Source: Pararhizobium sp. IMCC21322 (GTDB lineage: Bacteria; Pseudomonadota; Alphaproteobacteria; Rhizobiales; GCA-2746425). From it: DNA of 64,000 nucleotides. Shown here piece by piece: positions 17,358 through 28,190 of this stretch. Each line of letters starts with the position of its first letter. Position 1 is the stretch's first letter. Below the pieces are notes generated by a model, which was not told where the DNA came from, searched no databases, and saw nothing but the letters and a program-made list of their open reading frames with translations. Location: assembly GCF_030758295.1 (NCBI RefSeq), contig NZ_CP132335.1, forward strand, positions 372,001-436,000, in the 5' to 3' direction. A program made the position numbers and the translations under genes.

Positions 17358-18425
17358 ATGGCAGACGTCACATTAACAGAAATCACAAAATCCTTTGGCA
17401 AGGTCGATGTGATCCATGGCGTCTCAATCACCATTGCCGACGGTGAGTTTGTGGCTCTGGTCGGACCGTCTGGCTGCGGCAAATCCACAATGCTGCGCAT
17501 GATTGCAGGCTTGGAAGATCCCACCACCGGCGAAATTGCAATTGGTGGCCAGATTGTGAATGACCGTCTGCCAAAAGACAGAAACATCGCCATGGTGTTT
17601 CAGTCCTATGCGCTTTATCCGCATATGACGGTGCGCGAAAATATGTCCTTTGCGCTGGAACTGGAAAAACGGCCGAAGGAAGAGATTGCCAAAGCTGTTG
17701 CGGAGGCAAGTGCCATTTTAGGCCTGGATGATTATCTCAATCGCCGGCCCAAGGCCTTGTCCGGTGGTCAGCGCCAGCGTGTGGCCATGGGCCGCGCCAT
17801 TGTCCGCAACCCGGAAGTCTTTCTGTTTGACGAGCCCTTGTCCAATCTCGATGCCAAGCTGCGCACATCCATGCGCAAGGAAGTAAAACTGCTGCATCAA
17901 CGGCTTAAAACCACATCCATCTATGTGACCCACGACCAGACCGAGGCCATGACCATGGCCGACAGGATTGTTGTGATGAATCACGGCAAGATCGAACAGA
18001 TCGGAACGCCGCTTGAACTGTATAACAAACCTGACAATCTGTTTGTGGCCGGTTTCATCGGCGCGCCTCAGATGAATCTTTTGGAAGGAGAGGTGATAAT
18101 CGAAGGCGGAAACAGGCATCTGCGGTTCCCCGCCGGAGAAATCCGACTGCCTGATGCAGTGCCGGCCGGGGCGGGGCAGACAATTGTCCTTGGCATCCGC
18201 CCGGAACATCTGCGCACCGAAGCGGAAAGCGCATTGTCAGTGGTTCTGCAAGTCAGTGAGCCCATGGGCAATGAGACCCATCTCACCTGCGCTTTTGGCG
18301 ATGAGGAAATCAGGCTCATTGAAGACGCTGAATATGATGCAAAACCGGGAAGCACCATCCATCTGGGTTTTGACCCGGTAAAGGTGCATGTCTTTGACGC
18401 GGTAACGGGCCTGCGGCGCACGTAA
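17358..18425 (+). CDS. ABC sugar importer ATP-binding protein (UgpC/MalK type)
   Basis: 355 residues. Walker A GPSGCGKST, Q-loop FQSYALYPHMTV, signature LSGGQRQRVAMGRAIVR, Walker B VFLFDEPLSNLDAKL and the switch histidine in YVTHDQTEAMT are all intact. The C-terminal 110 residues are the TOBE-type regulatory domain found in MalK/UgpC. The frame is open from 17229, but the ATG at 17358 (MADVTLTEITKSFG) matches the family start. It powers the importer encoded on the other strand; separation of the ATPase from its permeases by the regulator is a little unusual. Confidence 0.94.
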   Translation: MADVTLTEITKSFGKVDVIHGVSITIADGEFVALVGPSGCGKSTMLRMIAGLEDPTTGEIAIGGQIVNDRLPKDRNIAMVFQSYALYPHMTVRENMSFALELEKRPKEEIAKAVAEASAILGLDDYLNRRPKALSGGQRQRVAMGRAIVRNPEVFLFDEPLSNLDAKLRTSMRKEVKLLHQRLKTTSIYVTHDQTEAMTMADRIVVMNHGKIEQIGTPLELYNKPDNLFVAGFIGAPQMNLLEGEVIIEGGNRHLRFPAGEIRLPDAVPAGAGQTIVLGIRPEHLRTEAESALSVVLQVSEPMGNETHLTCAFGDEEIRLIEDAEYDAKPGSTIHLGFDPVKVHVFDAVTGLRRT

Positions 18426-18518
18426 CTGGGGAGGCAGATCGGGCTGTTGGATTTGACCCCATGGTTCATGAAACATGCCAGAACATGTCAACAGTGCCCG
18501 GTCAACAATAACCGGCCT

Positions 18519-19775
18519 CTAGATCGCGAGATCAGCCACAACCGCATCCAGCACCATGGCGCCATCGCGTGTGGCGCGCACCCGGTCTTCGCTGTTGGAG
18601 CCAGAGGTACGCGGCGCGAGGCGTTCGATCATTTTGTGGGTGAGCAGGTCTTCTACCCGGCGTGGGTCAATGCGGCGACCGGACAGGGCCTGATAGCGGG
18701 CCATATCAATGCCTTCATGCAGCCGCAGGCCCATCACCAGAAACTCATCACCCTGTTCCTCAGCCAATAGCTCATCATCTGTGATGGTGCCATGACCATG
18801 GGACTCCACCAGCGACAGCCACCGCTCCGGATTGCGTTCTGTCGCGGTTGCGAAGCGCGATGTGCCATTGGCACCCACCAGCCGGCCATGCGCGCCCGGA
18901 CCCACGCCGACATATTCGCCATAGCGCCAATAGATCAGATTATGGCGGCTTTGAGCGCCGGGGGCTGCGTGATTTGAGGTTTCATAAGCTGGTAAACCTG
19001 CTTCTTCACAGATTGTCTGTGTCGCGCGGTATAGCTCCGCTGCTTCATCCTGATTTGGGACCACCAGCTTGCCGGCATCCTGAAGCGCCCAGAATGGCGT
19101 TTCCGGCTCAATCGTCAATTGATAGAGCGACAGATGATCAGCAGCATATTCCAGGGCGCGGTTCAGCTCGTCACGCCACGCAGCAACGCTTTGGTTGGGC
19201 CGCGCATAAATCAGATCGAATGACAGGCGTGGGAATGTGTCCCGCGCAATCGCAATGGCGTTGGTCGCCTCTTCGACATTGTGCAAGCGACCCAAAAACT
19301 TCAGATCAGCATCATTCAGCGCCTGAACACCGAGTGACAACCGATTGACCCCCGCCTTGCGATAGGCTTTGAACCGGCCAGCCTCAACCGATTGCGGATT
19401 GGCTTCCATGGTAATCTCGGCACCCGGATCGACCGGCCAGTGCCAGTGAATTGCATCCAGAATACCGGCTATGGTTTCCGGGTCCATCAGCGACGGCGTG
19501 CCGCCACCAAAAAAGATGCTGGTGACACGGCGGTCAGGCGTTCGGGCGGCGAAATGCGCAATCTCTGTCTTGAAGGCCGCCAGAAAGCGGGCCTGATCAA
19601 CCGGCTTGTGCCGCACATGGGAGTTGAAATCACAATACGGACATTTGGCCGCGCAGAACGGCCAATGCACATAGATGCCGAACCCGGCATCCCGCGTTGG
19701 ATGATCGGGGCCATCCAGTGCACCATGCGGCTGGCTGCTTGCTGCCGGCTTCTGATTGTCTGTGTTTTGTTCCAT
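18519..19775 (-). CDS. hemW: HemW radical SAM protein (heme chaperone)
   Basis: 418 residues. The radical-SAM iron-sulfur motif CxxxCxxC is at FCAAKCPYCDFNSH, followed by IFFGGGTPSLMDP. HemW was long annotated as oxygen-independent coproporphyrinogen oxidase, but characterised members bind heme and act in cytochrome maturation. A TTG at 19784 would add three residues; the ATG at 19775 is chosen. It lies 27 bp after rdgB and rph in the usual alphaproteobacterial order. Confidence 0.94.
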   Translation of the reverse strand: MEQNTDNQKPAASSQPHGALDGPDHPTRDAGFGIYVHWPFCAAKCPYCDFNSHVRHKPVDQARFLAAFKTEIAHFAARTPDRRVTSIFFGGGTPSLMDPETIAGILDAIHWHWPVDPGAEITMEANPQSVEAGRFKAYRKAGVNRLSLGVQALNDADLKFLGRLHNVEEATNAIAIARDTFPRLSFDLIYARPNQSVAAWRDELNRALEYAADHLSLYQLTIEPETPFWALQDAGKLVVPNQDEAAELYRATQTICEEAGLPAYETSNHAAPGAQSRHNLIYWRYGEYVGVGPGAHGRLVGANGTSRFATATERNPERWLSLVESHGHGTITDDELLAEEQGDEFLVMGLRLHEGIDMARYQALSGRRIDPRRVEDLLTHKMIERLAPRTSGSNSEDRVRATRDGAMVLDAVVADLAI

Positions 19776-19802
19776 GAGTTTCAAACGACCGAAGCCCGGA
19801 TC

Positions 19803-20444
19803 CTACAGCGCATATTTCTCAAACAGGGCAAATGCCCGCGCCCGGTGTGACAGGCCCGGTTCCCCATCGGGGCGCGGTCCGTGTTTCTCCTGCGGCGTCA
19901 TCTCTCCAAATGTCTTATCATGATTCTCGGGAAGGAAGATGGGGTCATATCCAAAACCCTGCGTGCCACGCGGTGGCCACACGATCTCGCCTCGTATGAT
20001 ACCCTCAAAAACGAAGGCCTCACCATCAGGATAGGCAAGACACAGGGCACTGACGAATTGCCCGCCCCGCTTTGCAGCCTCGGTTGCGCCCTTGGCCAGC
20101 ATGGCTTCCTGCACATTGCGCATGGCCATGGAAAAATCCTTATCCGGACCTGCCCATCTGGCTGAATAAATGCCCGGATCCCCGTCCAGGCAATCAACCG
20201 ACAGGCCGGAATCATCAGAGAGTGCGGGAAACCCGGTGGCCGTGGCGGATGCCAGCGCCTTCAGTTTTGCATTGGCGGCAAATGTGGTGCCGGTTTCTTC
20301 CGGTTCCGGCAAATCCAGCTCGGCTGCAGACACGACTTCGATACCGTGAGGCACGACAAGATCGCGAATTTCGCGCAATTTTCCTGCATTGTGGCTCGCC
20401 AGCACAAGTTTACCGCCAGTCAGTCTGCGAACCAGGTTGCTCAT
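19803..20444 (-). CDS. rdgB: Non-canonical purine NTP pyrophosphatase RdgB/HAM1
   Basis: A 213-residue enzyme that hydrolyses XTP and dITP to clean the nucleotide pool. Seen: [14 protein letters not shown] at the N-terminus (substrate loop), [26 protein letters not shown] (metal and purine binding) and [10 protein letters not shown]. Length is about the family norm plus a short C-terminus. It begins directly after the rph stop codon, so the two are co-transcribed. Confidence 0.95.
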   Translation of the reverse strand: MSNLVRRLTGGKLVLASHNAGKLREIRDLVVPHGIEVVSAAELDLPEPEETGTTFAANAKLKALASATATGFPALSDDSGLSVDCLDGDPGIYSARWAGPDKDFSMAMRNVQEAMLAKGATEAAKRGGQFVSALCLAYPDGEAFVFEGIIRGEIVWPPRGTQGFGYDPIFLPENHDKTFGEMTPQEKHGPRPDGEPGLSHRARAFALFEKYAL

Positions 20445-21158
20445 TTACATGATCGCCATGTTCTGCAACGAGACAAGCTGCTTAATACCGTCTTTCGCCA
20501 GATCCATCAATTGTTTCAACTCGTCTTCGGAAAACGGTTCCTGCTCGGCAGTACCCTGAATTTCAACAATGCCGCCAGCGCCGGTCATGACAAAATTGGC
20601 ATCGGTTTCCGCAGTGGAATCCTCGTCATAATCCAGATCCAGCACAGGTGTGCCCTTGTAAATTCCGCAGGAAATGGCGGCCACATTGTCTTTCAACACA
20701 GTGCCTGTCACCAGATTTCGCTGGCGCATCCAGGCAATACAGTCGCTGAGTGCCACCCAGGCACCAGTAATCGCCGCTGTCCGTGTTCCGCCATCAGCCT
20801 GTATCACATCACAGTCGAGGGTAATCTGTCGCTCACCAAGGGCCTGCATATCAACAACGGCGCGCAGGGAGCGTCCAATCAGGCGTTGAATTTCCTGTGT
20901 CCGGCCGGATTGCTTGCCGCTGGCCGCTTCCCGGCGCATACGCCCACCGGTGGAGCGGGGCAGCATACCGTATTCAGCTGTCACCCAGCCCTTACCGCCG
21001 CCACGCAGCCAGGGTGGAACATTTTCAGCCAGACTGGCAGTGCACAACACATGCGTGTCACCAAACTTTACCAGGCACGAGCCTTCAGCATGTTTTGAAA
21101 CGTTGCGTTCCAGCGAAACGGCACGCAGGGCATCGGGTTCGCGATTGGATGGTCTCAT
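20445..21158 (-). CDS. rph: Ribonuclease PH
   Basis: A 237-residue phosphorolytic 3'-5' exoribonuclease that trims tRNA 3' ends. The family signatures [38 protein letters not shown] and [20 protein letters not shown] are clear, with the conserved Arg and Asp residues of the phosphate site. It is divergent from hrcA, the standard arrangement in Hyphomicrobiales. Confidence 0.97.
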   Translation of the reverse strand: MRPSNREPDALRAVSLERNVSKHAEGSCLVKFGDTHVLCTASLAENVPPWLRGGGKGWVTAEYGMLPRSTGGRMRREAASGKQSGRTQEIQRLIGRSLRAVVDMQALGERQITLDCDVIQADGGTRTAAITGAWVALSDCIAWMRQRNLVTGTVLKDNVAAISCGIYKGTPVLDLDYDEDSTAETDANFVMTGAGGIVEIQGTAEQEPFSEDELKQLMDLAKDGIKQLVSLQNMAIM

Positions 21159-21363
21159 GAGGCTCTTCTCTAAAATGGCTTCGAATCATCGCTCTTGATA
21201 GACAAGCCTGCGCCGAATGCAAAGCGCAGAAAACAAACATGCTGAACCGGCTTGCCGAAGTTTCACTTTCCATGAGGCTTGGCAGACACTAAGTTTGTAA
21301 AAGGCAAGATGCCTGACCGGGATGAAAGTCTGGCTAAAACCAACTGTCTGCGGGATGAGAAGA

Positions 21364-22437
21364 ATGGCCACCGACACGCGCTTTTTTGATCAGGATATGG
21401 ATGAACGCTCGCATCAGGTATTTCGCCGGATTGTCGAAGCCTATATGGAGGACGGCGCGCCTGTCGGGTCGCGCAATCTGTCCCGCACCCTGTCGCTAAA
21501 CCTATCGCCAGCCTCGGTCCGCAATGTGATGTCCGATCTGGAGCAGATGGGCCTTATCTATGCGCCGCATATCAGCGCAGGACGTCTGCCCACGGAACGC
21601 GGCCTGCGTTTCTTTGTCGATGCGATGATGGAAGTGGGCGATCTGGATGAGAACGCACGCCAGCAGATCGATGCCCAGTTTGAGAGCAACAGGGCCGAAA
21701 ACTCGGGAGACACGCTTCTGGCAGATGCCAGCCGCATGTTGTCTGGTGTCTCCAAGGGCGCTGGGCTGGTGCTGACCGGCAAGCGCGAAGTGCCGCTGAA
21801 ACATATAGAGTTTGTCCGCATTGAAGACGGGCGCGCGCTGGTTGTGCTGGTGGCGCAGGATGGCGCGGTGGAAAACCGCATCATCGATATTCCCAAAGGC
21901 ATGCCTGCAGCGTCGCTTGTTCAGGCCTCCAATTACCTGAATGAAGGTCTGCGTGGCCGCACGCTGCCGGAAGCGCGTGTCGAACTTCAGCAATTGCTGG
22001 AATCCCAGCGCCGTGAACTGGATGACCTGACGGCCCGGCTGGTGGAAGAGGGACTTGCCACATGGGCCGGTGTCAATGAGGGCGCCAGAAACGCGCAAAA
22101 TCTCATCGTTCGGGGCCGCGCCAATCTGTTGGAGGATGTCGGGCAGGGCGAAGATCTGGACCGCATCCGACTTCTGTTTGAAGATCTGGAGAGCAAGTCC
22201 GACCTGATTGAGTTGCTGGGGTCTGCTGAAACCGGCGATGGTGTGCGCATCTTCATCGGCTCCGAAAACAGCCTGTTCTCCATGTCCGGCTCATCGCTGG
22301 TGGTCGCCCCCTATCACAATGCGGAAGACAATGTCGTCGGCGTGCTGGGTGTCATCGGCCCGACACGGTTGAATTATGGCCGCATCATCCCCGTTGTGGA
22401 TTATACAGCCCAGCTTTTGGGAAAAATGCTCAGTTAA
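21364..22437 (+). CDS. hrcA: Heat-inducible transcription repressor HrcA
   Basis: 357 residues from ATG 21364 (the frame is open from 21322; the inner ATG begins MATDTRFFDQDM, family-like). The N-terminal winged helix (VFRRIVEAYMEDGAPVGSRN) and the NLSPASVRNVMSDLEQMGLI block match HrcA, the repressor of groESL-type operons through the CIRCE element. I found no CIRCE sequence in the window, so its target operon lies elsewhere. grpE follows after an 80-bp gap. Confidence 0.96.
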   Translation: MATDTRFFDQDMDERSHQVFRRIVEAYMEDGAPVGSRNLSRTLSLNLSPASVRNVMSDLEQMGLIYAPHISAGRLPTERGLRFFVDAMMEVGDLDENARQQIDAQFESNRAENSGDTLLADASRMLSGVSKGAGLVLTGKREVPLKHIEFVRIEDGRALVVLVAQDGAVENRIIDIPKGMPAASLVQASNYLNEGLRGRTLPEARVELQQLLESQRRELDDLTARLVEEGLATWAGVNEGARNAQNLIVRGRANLLEDVGQGEDLDRIRLLFEDLESKSDLIELLGSAETGDGVRIFIGSENSLFSMSGSSLVVAPYHNAEDNVVGVLGVIGPTRLNYGRIIPVVDYTAQLLGKMLS

Positions 22438-22516
22438 CGAGATTGGCGGTTGATTTTTTACCGCCAAGCTTCGATATCCCCACCACCAGATTAAATCGAA
22501 AAGACCGTGATCGATC

Positions 22517-23197
22517 ATGAGCGACGAAACCAAAAAAGCTGACCCATTGAAAAACGAAGCAGACGACAGCGAATTGTCGAACACTGAAGCCTCTGAAGAG
22601 GGCTCGTCTGAAGAACAAGAAGACGAGACCCCGACCGGCAAGCGGACACCGGAAGAGGTGATTGATGCTTTGCTTGAGGAAAACCAGAGTTTGCGGGATG
22701 AAAAGGAAGCCCTGAGAGACCAGATGCTGCGTGTGGCCGCCGACATGGAAAATCTGCGCCGCCGCACCCAGCGTGAAGTGGCCGATTCCCGGCAATACGC
22801 AATTTCCAATTTTGCCCGCGACGTGTTGAGCATTGGCGACAATCTGGATCGTGCCATTTCAACGGTCTCTGAAGAAGAGAAGGAAACGGCCGGAACCACA
22901 TTGGCAGCGCTTGTGGAAGGCGTTGAAATGACGGGCCGGGAAATGGTGCGTGTGTTCGCCAAACACGGCGTCACCAAGGAAGAGCCGGAAGGCGAGAAAT
23001 TCGATCCAAATCGCCATCAGGCTGTGTTTGAGGTGCCAAACCCTTCTGTTGCCAGTGGCATGGTGGTTCAGGTCATGCAGGCGGGCTATATGCTGGGTGA
23101 CCGAGTTTTGCGTCCCGCCATGGTTGGTGTGTCCAAAGGCGGCCCAAAATCAGGACCAAAAGCTGTTCCAGATGACGAGTCAGATGTAGAAGACTGA
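22517..23197 (+). CDS. grpE: Nucleotide exchange factor GrpE
   Basis: 226 residues. An acidic, disordered N-terminus (about 1-60) is followed by the long dimerising helix ([20 protein letters not shown]) and the beta-wing domain ([39 protein letters not shown]). It releases ADP from DnaK. Placed between hrcA and dnaK, though alkB, on the opposite strand, separates it from dnaK. Confidence 0.97.
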   Translation: MSDETKKADPLKNEADDSELSNTEASEEGSSEEQEDETPTGKRTPEEVIDALLEENQSLRDEKEALRDQMLRVAADMENLRRRTQREVADSRQYAISNFARDVLSIGDNLDRAISTVSEEEKETAGTTLAALVEGVEMTGREMVRVFAKHGVTKEEPEGEKFDPNRHQAVFEVPNPSVASGMVVQVMQAGYMLGDRVLRPAMVGVSKGGPKSGPKAVPDDESDVED

Positions 23198-23215
23198 TCT
23201 CAGCGCACCGACCCG

Positions 23216-23821
23216 TCAGGCAGTGACCCGTCTTAGGGTCAAATTGATTCGTCCCGGCGCTTTCAGCAAAGTGGAAGTGCCGGGGTAAATCCGGTCCACG
23301 CCGTGAAATGCCAGTCGGCTTTCACCGCCCATCACCAAAACATCCCCGGAATGCAGCTTGAAGCTTTTTGTCGGACCGTTGCGCTCGGTCGTGCCAGTGC
23401 GGAACCGGCAATCATCTCCCAGAGATACGGAAACAACCGGTGCTGTAAACACCGCCTCGTCCCGATCCTGATGCAGACCCATTTTGGCGCTGGGTTGATA
23501 ATAATTGATCAGACAGGCCTGTGGTCTGGGAGCTTCTTTCGCCACGGCATCCCACAATGTCAGCAGCTCTGGAGGCATGTCAGGCCAAGGCGCATTCGTC
23601 ACCGGATGGGTCTTCTGATAGCGATAGCCTGCCTTGTCCGCCACCCAGCCCAACGGACCGCAATTGCTCATTTTAACGGATAATGGCTTCCCGGTTTTCG
23701 GCATGGTTGGCTGAAACAAAGGCGCAGCATCAACAAGTGTTCGGATCATGTCGCGCAAGTCTGCCTGAGCGCCGCGATCATAATATCCGCTATAAAGAAA
23801 CAGGCCCGGTTCAAGCTCCAT
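23216..23821 (-). CDS. alkB: AlkB-type alpha-ketoglutarate-dependent DNA dealkylase
   Basis: 201 residues. The Fe(II) site is H-x-D in MGLHQDRDEA plus the distal His in LAFHGVDRI, and the 2-oxoglutarate arginines are in RINLTLRRVTA. It removes methyl groups from damaged bases (1-methyladenine, 3-methylcytosine) by oxidation. It is a single gene, antisense to and between grpE and dnaK, with no SOS or Ada-type site recognised. Confidence 0.93.
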   Translation of the reverse strand: MELEPGLFLYSGYYDRGAQADLRDMIRTLVDAAPLFQPTMPKTGKPLSVKMSNCGPLGWVADKAGYRYQKTHPVTNAPWPDMPPELLTLWDAVAKEAPRPQACLINYYQPSAKMGLHQDRDEAVFTAPVVSVSLGDDCRFRTGTTERNGPTKSFKLHSGDVLVMGGESRLAFHGVDRIYPGTSTLLKAPGRINLTLRRVTA

Positions 23822-23923
23822 TTTCCAATTCCATGTTTAAGCTTCACAGCCCTCATATGGGGCAGGCAGCGGTGTTGGCACTGAAAAAAGTCAGGTCTTG
23901 GGATAAATCCGCGTAATCCGGCG

Positions 23924-23953
23924 CTTGCAGGCTTCGCTCTGCTCTCTTATATA
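23924..23953 (+). promoter_or_regulatory. RpoH (sigma-32) type promoter of dnaK
   Basis: CTTGCA (23924-23929), 16 bp, then CTTATATA (23946-23953). This fits the alphaproteobacterial RpoH consensus (CTTG-N16/17-CYTATnT). It lies about 190 bp before the dnaK start, giving a 5' leader of roughly 180 nt with a GCTTC...GAAGC stem near 24062-24080. No other feature is seen in this 318-bp gap. Confidence 0.55.
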
Positions 23954-24139
23954 CCCGACGAAGCACAGTGATGCCGGGTCTTTTTCTCTGTTCAAAAGAC
24001 AATAACCGGCTCACAAAGTGTGCATGGTAAACGGACACGTTAAAAAAGGGGATTTGTTCCTGCTTCGTGAACAGAGAAGCCGATGCTTTAAGGTCGGTGC
24101 GATAGCAAGGTTCATGTCTGCCAAACAAGGAGAGTAAAT

Positions 24140-26056
24140 ATGGCGAAAGTCATTGGTATTGATTTGGGAACCACCAATTCCTGTATCGCTGTCATGGACG
24201 GCAAAAATCCAAAAGTGATTGAAAACGCTGAGGGTGCCCGCACCACACCATCCATGGTGGGCTTCACCGAAGATGGCGAGCGGCTGGTTGGCCAGTCTGC
24301 AAAACGCCAGGGCGTAACCAATCCTGAAAATACAGTCTTTGCTGTCAAACGTCTTGTCGGTCGCCGGTTCAACGACCCGATGGTAACCAAAGACAAGAAG
24401 CTTGTGCCTTATCAGATCGTCAAGGCAGAAAATGGCGATGCCTGGGTCAAGGCGCAGAATGAAATCTATTCTCCCTCACAGGTCTCTGCGATGATTCTTC
24501 AGAAGATGAAGGAAACCGCTGAAGCCTATCTGGGTGAAAGCGTGACACAGGCCGTTATCACTGTTCCCGCGTACTTCAACGATGCTCAGCGTCAGGCAAC
24601 CAAGGATGCCGGTAAGATTGCCGGTCTGGAAGTTCTGCGCATCATCAACGAGCCAACCGCAGCCGCTCTGGCCTATGGTCTGGACAAGAATGATGGCAAG
24701 ACCATTGCGGTTTACGATTTGGGCGGTGGTACGTTTGACGTATCCATTCTGGAAATCGGCGACGGCGTGTTTGAAGTGAAATCCACCAATGGTGACACAT
24801 TCCTTGGTGGTGAAGATTTCGACATGCGTCTGGTTGGTTATCTGGCCGACGAATTCAAAAAGGATCAGGGTATTGATCTGCGTGGCGACAAGCTGGCTCT
24901 TCAGCGTCTGAAGGAAGCAGCTGAAAAAGCCAAGATTGAATTGTCTTCGTCCACCCAGACCGAAGTCAATCTGCCATTCATCACCGCTGATGCGTCAGGC
25001 CCGAAACATCTGACCATCAAACTGACCCGCGCCAAGCTGGAATCGCTTGTGGATGATCTGGTGCAGCGCACTGTTGGTCCATGCAAATCAGCACTGAAAG
25101 ATGCTGGTCTGTCAGCTGGCGAGATCGATGAAGTGGTTTTGGTGGGCGGTATGACCCGCATGCCGAAAATCCAGGAAGTCGTGAAAGAATTCTTTGGCAA
25201 AGAGCCGCATAAGGGCGTGAACCCGGATGAAGTTGTTGCCATGGGCGCGGCGATCCAGGCTGGCGTTCTGCAGGGCGATGTTAAAGACGTTCTGTTGCTG
25301 GATGTGACACCTCTGTCTCTTGGTATTGAAACATTGGGTGGCGTCTTCGACCGTTTGATCGAGCGCAACACAACCATTCCAACCAAAAAGCAGAAGGTCT
25401 ATTCAACGGCTGAAGACAACCAGAATGCTGTAACCATCCGGGTTTTCCAGGGTGAGCGCGAAATGGCCGCGGACAATAAGGTCCTTGGGCAATTCGATCT
25501 GGCCGGAATTCCACCCGCACCCCGTGGCATGCCTCAGATTGAGGTTACATTCGACATTGATGCCAATGGCATCGTCAATGTGTCTGCCAAGGATAAGGGC
25601 ACCGGCAAGGAAATGCAGATCCAGATCCAGGCATCGGGCGGATTGTCTGATGACGAGATCGACAACATGGTCAAGGATGCCGAGGCCAATGCGGATTCAG
25701 ATCAGAAGCGCAAGGAATCTGTCGAGGCCAAAAACCATGCCGAAGCCCTGATCAACACCACCGAGAAATCGATGGAAGAACATGGTGACAAGCTTGCTGA
25801 TGAAGATAAGGAAGCCATTGAAATGGGCCTTGCTGATCTGAAAACAGCAGTTGAAGGTGATGATGCCGAAGAAATCATGACCAAGACCCAGGCGCTTGCA
25901 TCTGTGTCAATGAAACTTGGCGAGGCGATTTACAAATCCTCCCAGGATGAAGCTTCCGAAGAGGAAGATGACGACAATGCAGATGATGAGGAAATCATCG
26001 ACGCAGACTTCGAGGAAGTCGCCGACGATGATGCGGATGAGCAAAAATCCGCATAA
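24140..26056 (+). CDS. dnaK: Chaperone protein DnaK (Hsp70)
   Basis: 638 residues. The ATPase domain begins [19 protein letters not shown] and carries the signatures [16 protein letters not shown] and [20 protein letters not shown]; the substrate-binding domain and helical lid follow, ending in an acidic tail ([20 protein letters not shown]). It folds proteins with DnaJ and GrpE. A strong hairpin terminator follows at 26078. Unlike most relatives, dnaJ is not next: an FkbM methyltransferase gene intervenes. Confidence 0.98.
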   Translation: MAKVIGIDLGTTNSCIAVMDGKNPKVIENAEGARTTPSMVGFTEDGERLVGQSAKRQGVTNPENTVFAVKRLVGRRFNDPMVTKDKKLVPYQIVKAENGDAWVKAQNEIYSPSQVSAMILQKMKETAEAYLGESVTQAVITVPAYFNDAQRQATKDAGKIAGLEVLRIINEPTAAALAYGLDKNDGKTIAVYDLGGGTFDVSILEIGDGVFEVKSTNGDTFLGGEDFDMRLVGYLADEFKKDQGIDLRGDKLALQRLKEAAEKAKIELSSSTQTEVNLPFITADASGPKHLTIKLTRAKLESLVDDLVQRTVGPCKSALKDAGLSAGEIDEVVLVGGMTRMPKIQEVVKEFFGKEPHKGVNPDEVVAMGAAIQAGVLQGDVKDVLLLDVTPLSLGIETLGGVFDRLIERNTTIPTKKQKVYSTAEDNQNAVTIRVFQGEREMAADNKVLGQFDLAGIPPAPRGMPQIEVTFDIDANGIVNVSAKDKGTGKEMQIQIQASGGLSDDEIDNMVKDAEANADSDQKRKESVEAKNHAEALINTTEKSMEEHGDKLADEDKEAIEMGLADLKTAVEGDDAEEIMTKTQALASVSMKLGEAIYKSSQDEASEEEDDDNADDEEIIDADFEEVADDDADEQKSA

Positions 26057-26077
26057 GGCCAATCACAGGCTTATCAA

Positions 26078-26106
26078 GCGGGCGCATTTAGCGCCCGCCT
26101 CTTTTC
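26078..26106 (+). terminator. Rho-independent terminator after dnaK
   Basis: GCGGGCGC - ATTTA - GCGCCCGC forms a perfect 8-bp GC stem with a 5-nt loop, followed by CTCTTTT. It lies 22 bp after the dnaK stop, so dnaJ probably has its own promoter or depends on readthrough. Confidence 0.8.
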
Positions 26107-26121
26107 GGATAGCTCTTGTTG

Positions 26122-26994
26122 ATGACCGATACCATTTCTCCAGTGTTTGGAACCTACGGCCTTCCCGCCTTGCGGGGAGCGCTGTTGGGTCTGTGCAACT
26201 CTGCAGCTGATAACAAGCTGGGCCGCTGGTATGTTTCATTGCTGCGCAAGACGGCCCTGGCGGGTCTTTCCGGACCCTTTGATATCACCACACCTCAGGG
26301 TCTGAACCTGCGGCTGCATCCGTTTTCCAATCGTTGTGAAAAACGTATGATTGCGGGCTCTCATCTTTGGGATGCCCCGGAGCGTGCCGCATTGGTTGAG
26401 GCCATACACGGTAAAATTTCTCCCGATCCATTCATATTTTTTGATGTCGGGGCAAATGTCGGGCTGTACTCCCTGACATCGTGGAAAGCTGCCAAGGACG
26501 CCGGTAAGGTTCTGAAAGCATTTGCTGTGGAACCGGATGACACCAATGGCGGGCGCTTGTGTTTCAACACCCAGGCAAGCCATGCGGATATTGTTCATAT
26601 TCCATGTGCGGTTGGTGGCAGTTCGGGCGTTGGAAAAGCGGTCGGTGGCGAAACAAATCGCGGTGAAGTGCGGATCGCAGAGGCAGATAAACCCTCAGAT
26701 GATGACACTGATGATGGCTCCATCATCATAAAAACCCTTGCAGATATCGTCGACAATCAACATGTCGATGAAATCGACGCAATGAAGGTTGACGTTGAGG
26801 GGCACGACTTTGCCGCTTTGGAGGCGTTCTTTCAGCAGGCGCCAAAAACCATGTGGCCAAAATTATTGATTATTGAAACGGGACGAGGTCCATCGAAAGT
26901 TCTGGAATTGTGCGTTGCGAACGGTTACTCACTGGATCGACGCACCCAGATTAATGCTATCCTGACCCTTTCTGATCCCGCCGGAAACGAGTAA
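26122..26994 (+). CDS. FkbM-family SAM-dependent methyltransferase
   Basis: About 290 residues. Motif [15 protein letters not shown] near residue 107 and the late block [20 protein letters not shown] match FkbM methyltransferases, which O-methylate sugars, polyketides or peptides. The start is taken at the ATG at 26122 rather than the two TTG codons before it. The gene sits between dnaK (after its terminator) and dnaJ, whose ATG follows the stop by only 7 bp, so dnaJ is probably co-transcribed with it. The acceptor is unknown. Confidence 0.85.
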   Translation: MTDTISPVFGTYGLPALRGALLGLCNSAADNKLGRWYVSLLRKTALAGLSGPFDITTPQGLNLRLHPFSNRCEKRMIAGSHLWDAPERAALVEAIHGKISPDPFIFFDVGANVGLYSLTSWKAAKDAGKVLKAFAVEPDDTNGGRLCFNTQASHADIVHIPCAVGGSSGVGKAVGGETNRGEVRIAEADKPSDDDTDDGSIIIKTLADIVDNQHVDEIDAMKVDVEGHDFAALEAFFQQAPKTMWPKLLIIETGRGPSKVLELCVANGYSLDRRTQINAILTLSDPAGNE

Positions 26995-27001
26995 ATTTCA
27001 G

Positions 27002-28159
27002 ATGTCCAAAGCCGATTTTTACGACACATTGGGAGTTGATCGGGGTGCCGACGACAAGACTCTCAAAAGTGCCTATCGCAAAAAAGCCATGCAGTATCAC
27101 CCGGACCGCAATCCGGGAGACGCTCAGGCGGAAGCCAATTTCAAAGACGTCAATGCCGCCTATGAGGCACTGAAAGATCCGCAAAAGCGCGCCGCCTATG
27201 ACAGGTTTGGCCATGCTGCTTTTGAACAGGGCGGTCCTGGTGGCCCCGGCGGCGGTGGCGGCGATTTCGGCGCGTCCATGTCGGACATTTTTGAAGATAT
27301 TTTCGGCGATTTCATGGGCGGCGGCGGCGGTGGCGGTGCCCGGCGTGGGCGCACAGCCAGCAATCGTGGGGCCGACCTGCGCTACAATCTGGAAATTTCT
27401 CTGGAAGAAGCCTTTGCTGGCAAAACCGTTGATATTGATATCCCGTCTTCGGTATCCTGTGAAAAATGCTCAGGTAGCGGCGCCCGTCCCGGCTCGGAAC
27501 CAACGGCATGCGGCACGTGTGGCGGTATTGGCAAAGTGCGCGCAGCACAGGGCTTTTTCACCATTGAGCGGACCTGTCCTACGTGCCAGGGACGTGGTGA
27601 AATCATCACTGATCCTTGCGACAATTGCTCAGGCGATGGACGGGTTCACGAAGAACGGTCCCTGTCCGTCAACATTCCTGCCGGCATAGAAGATGGCACC
27701 CGCATCCGCTTGGCCAATGAAGGCGAAGCTGGCGAGCGTGGCGGTCCTACTGGCGATCTTTATATTTTTGTCTCATTAAAGCCTCATGATTTCTTCCAGC
27801 GTGATGGGTCCGATATTTTCTGTCGCGTTCCAATCTCACTGACAACGGCTGCTCTGGGTGGCCAGTTTGATGTGCCGACGGTGGATGGAGGCAAGACCCG
27901 TGTTAAAGTGCCTGATGGCAGTCAAAGCGGCAAACAGTTCCGCTTGCGGGGCAAGGGTATGAGTGTCCTGCGCGCCAAACAACGCGGCGATATGTACATT
28001 CAGATCGCGGTTGAAACGCCGTCCAATCTGAGCAAGCGCCAACGGGAATTGCTTCAGGAATTCGAAAAAGAAAGTTCCGCTGACAACAATCCGCAATCGC
28101 ACGGTTTCTTTGCAAGAATGCGCGATTTTTTTGAAAATCTGGGCGGTGAGGCCTCCTGA
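27002..28159 (+). CDS. dnaJ: Chaperone protein DnaJ (Hsp40)
   Basis: 385 residues. J-domain 1-70 with the HPD motif in [10 protein letters not shown]; a long glycine-rich linker (two poly-Gly blocks, about 78-118); a zinc domain with four CxxCxGxG repeats ([32 protein letters not shown]) near 150-215; then the substrate-binding C-terminal domains. It stimulates DnaK ATPase. The ribosome binding site lies in the last codons of the upstream FkbM gene. Confidence 0.97.
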   Translation: MSKADFYDTLGVDRGADDKTLKSAYRKKAMQYHPDRNPGDAQAEANFKDVNAAYEALKDPQKRAAYDRFGHAAFEQGGPGGPGGGGGDFGASMSDIFEDIFGDFMGGGGGGGARRGRTASNRGADLRYNLEISLEEAFAGKTVDIDIPSSVSCEKCSGSGARPGSEPTACGTCGGIGKVRAAQGFFTIERTCPTCQGRGEIITDPCDNCSGDGRVHEERSLSVNIPAGIEDGTRIRLANEGEAGERGGPTGDLYIFVSLKPHDFFQRDGSDIFCRVPISLTTAALGGQFDVPTVDGGKTRVKVPDGSQSGKQFRLRGKGMSVLRAKQRGDMYIQIAVETPSNLSKRQRELLQEFEKESSADNNPQSHGFFARMRDFFENLGGEAS

Positions 28160-28190
28160 TAATCGGTCAGGTCTCACAAGGAGGGTTTTC

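Noticed and set aside
21159-21363. CIRCE element or heat-shock promoter before hrcA
   Set aside because: Neither the TTAGCACTC...GAGTGCTAA dyad nor a good RpoH promoter is present.
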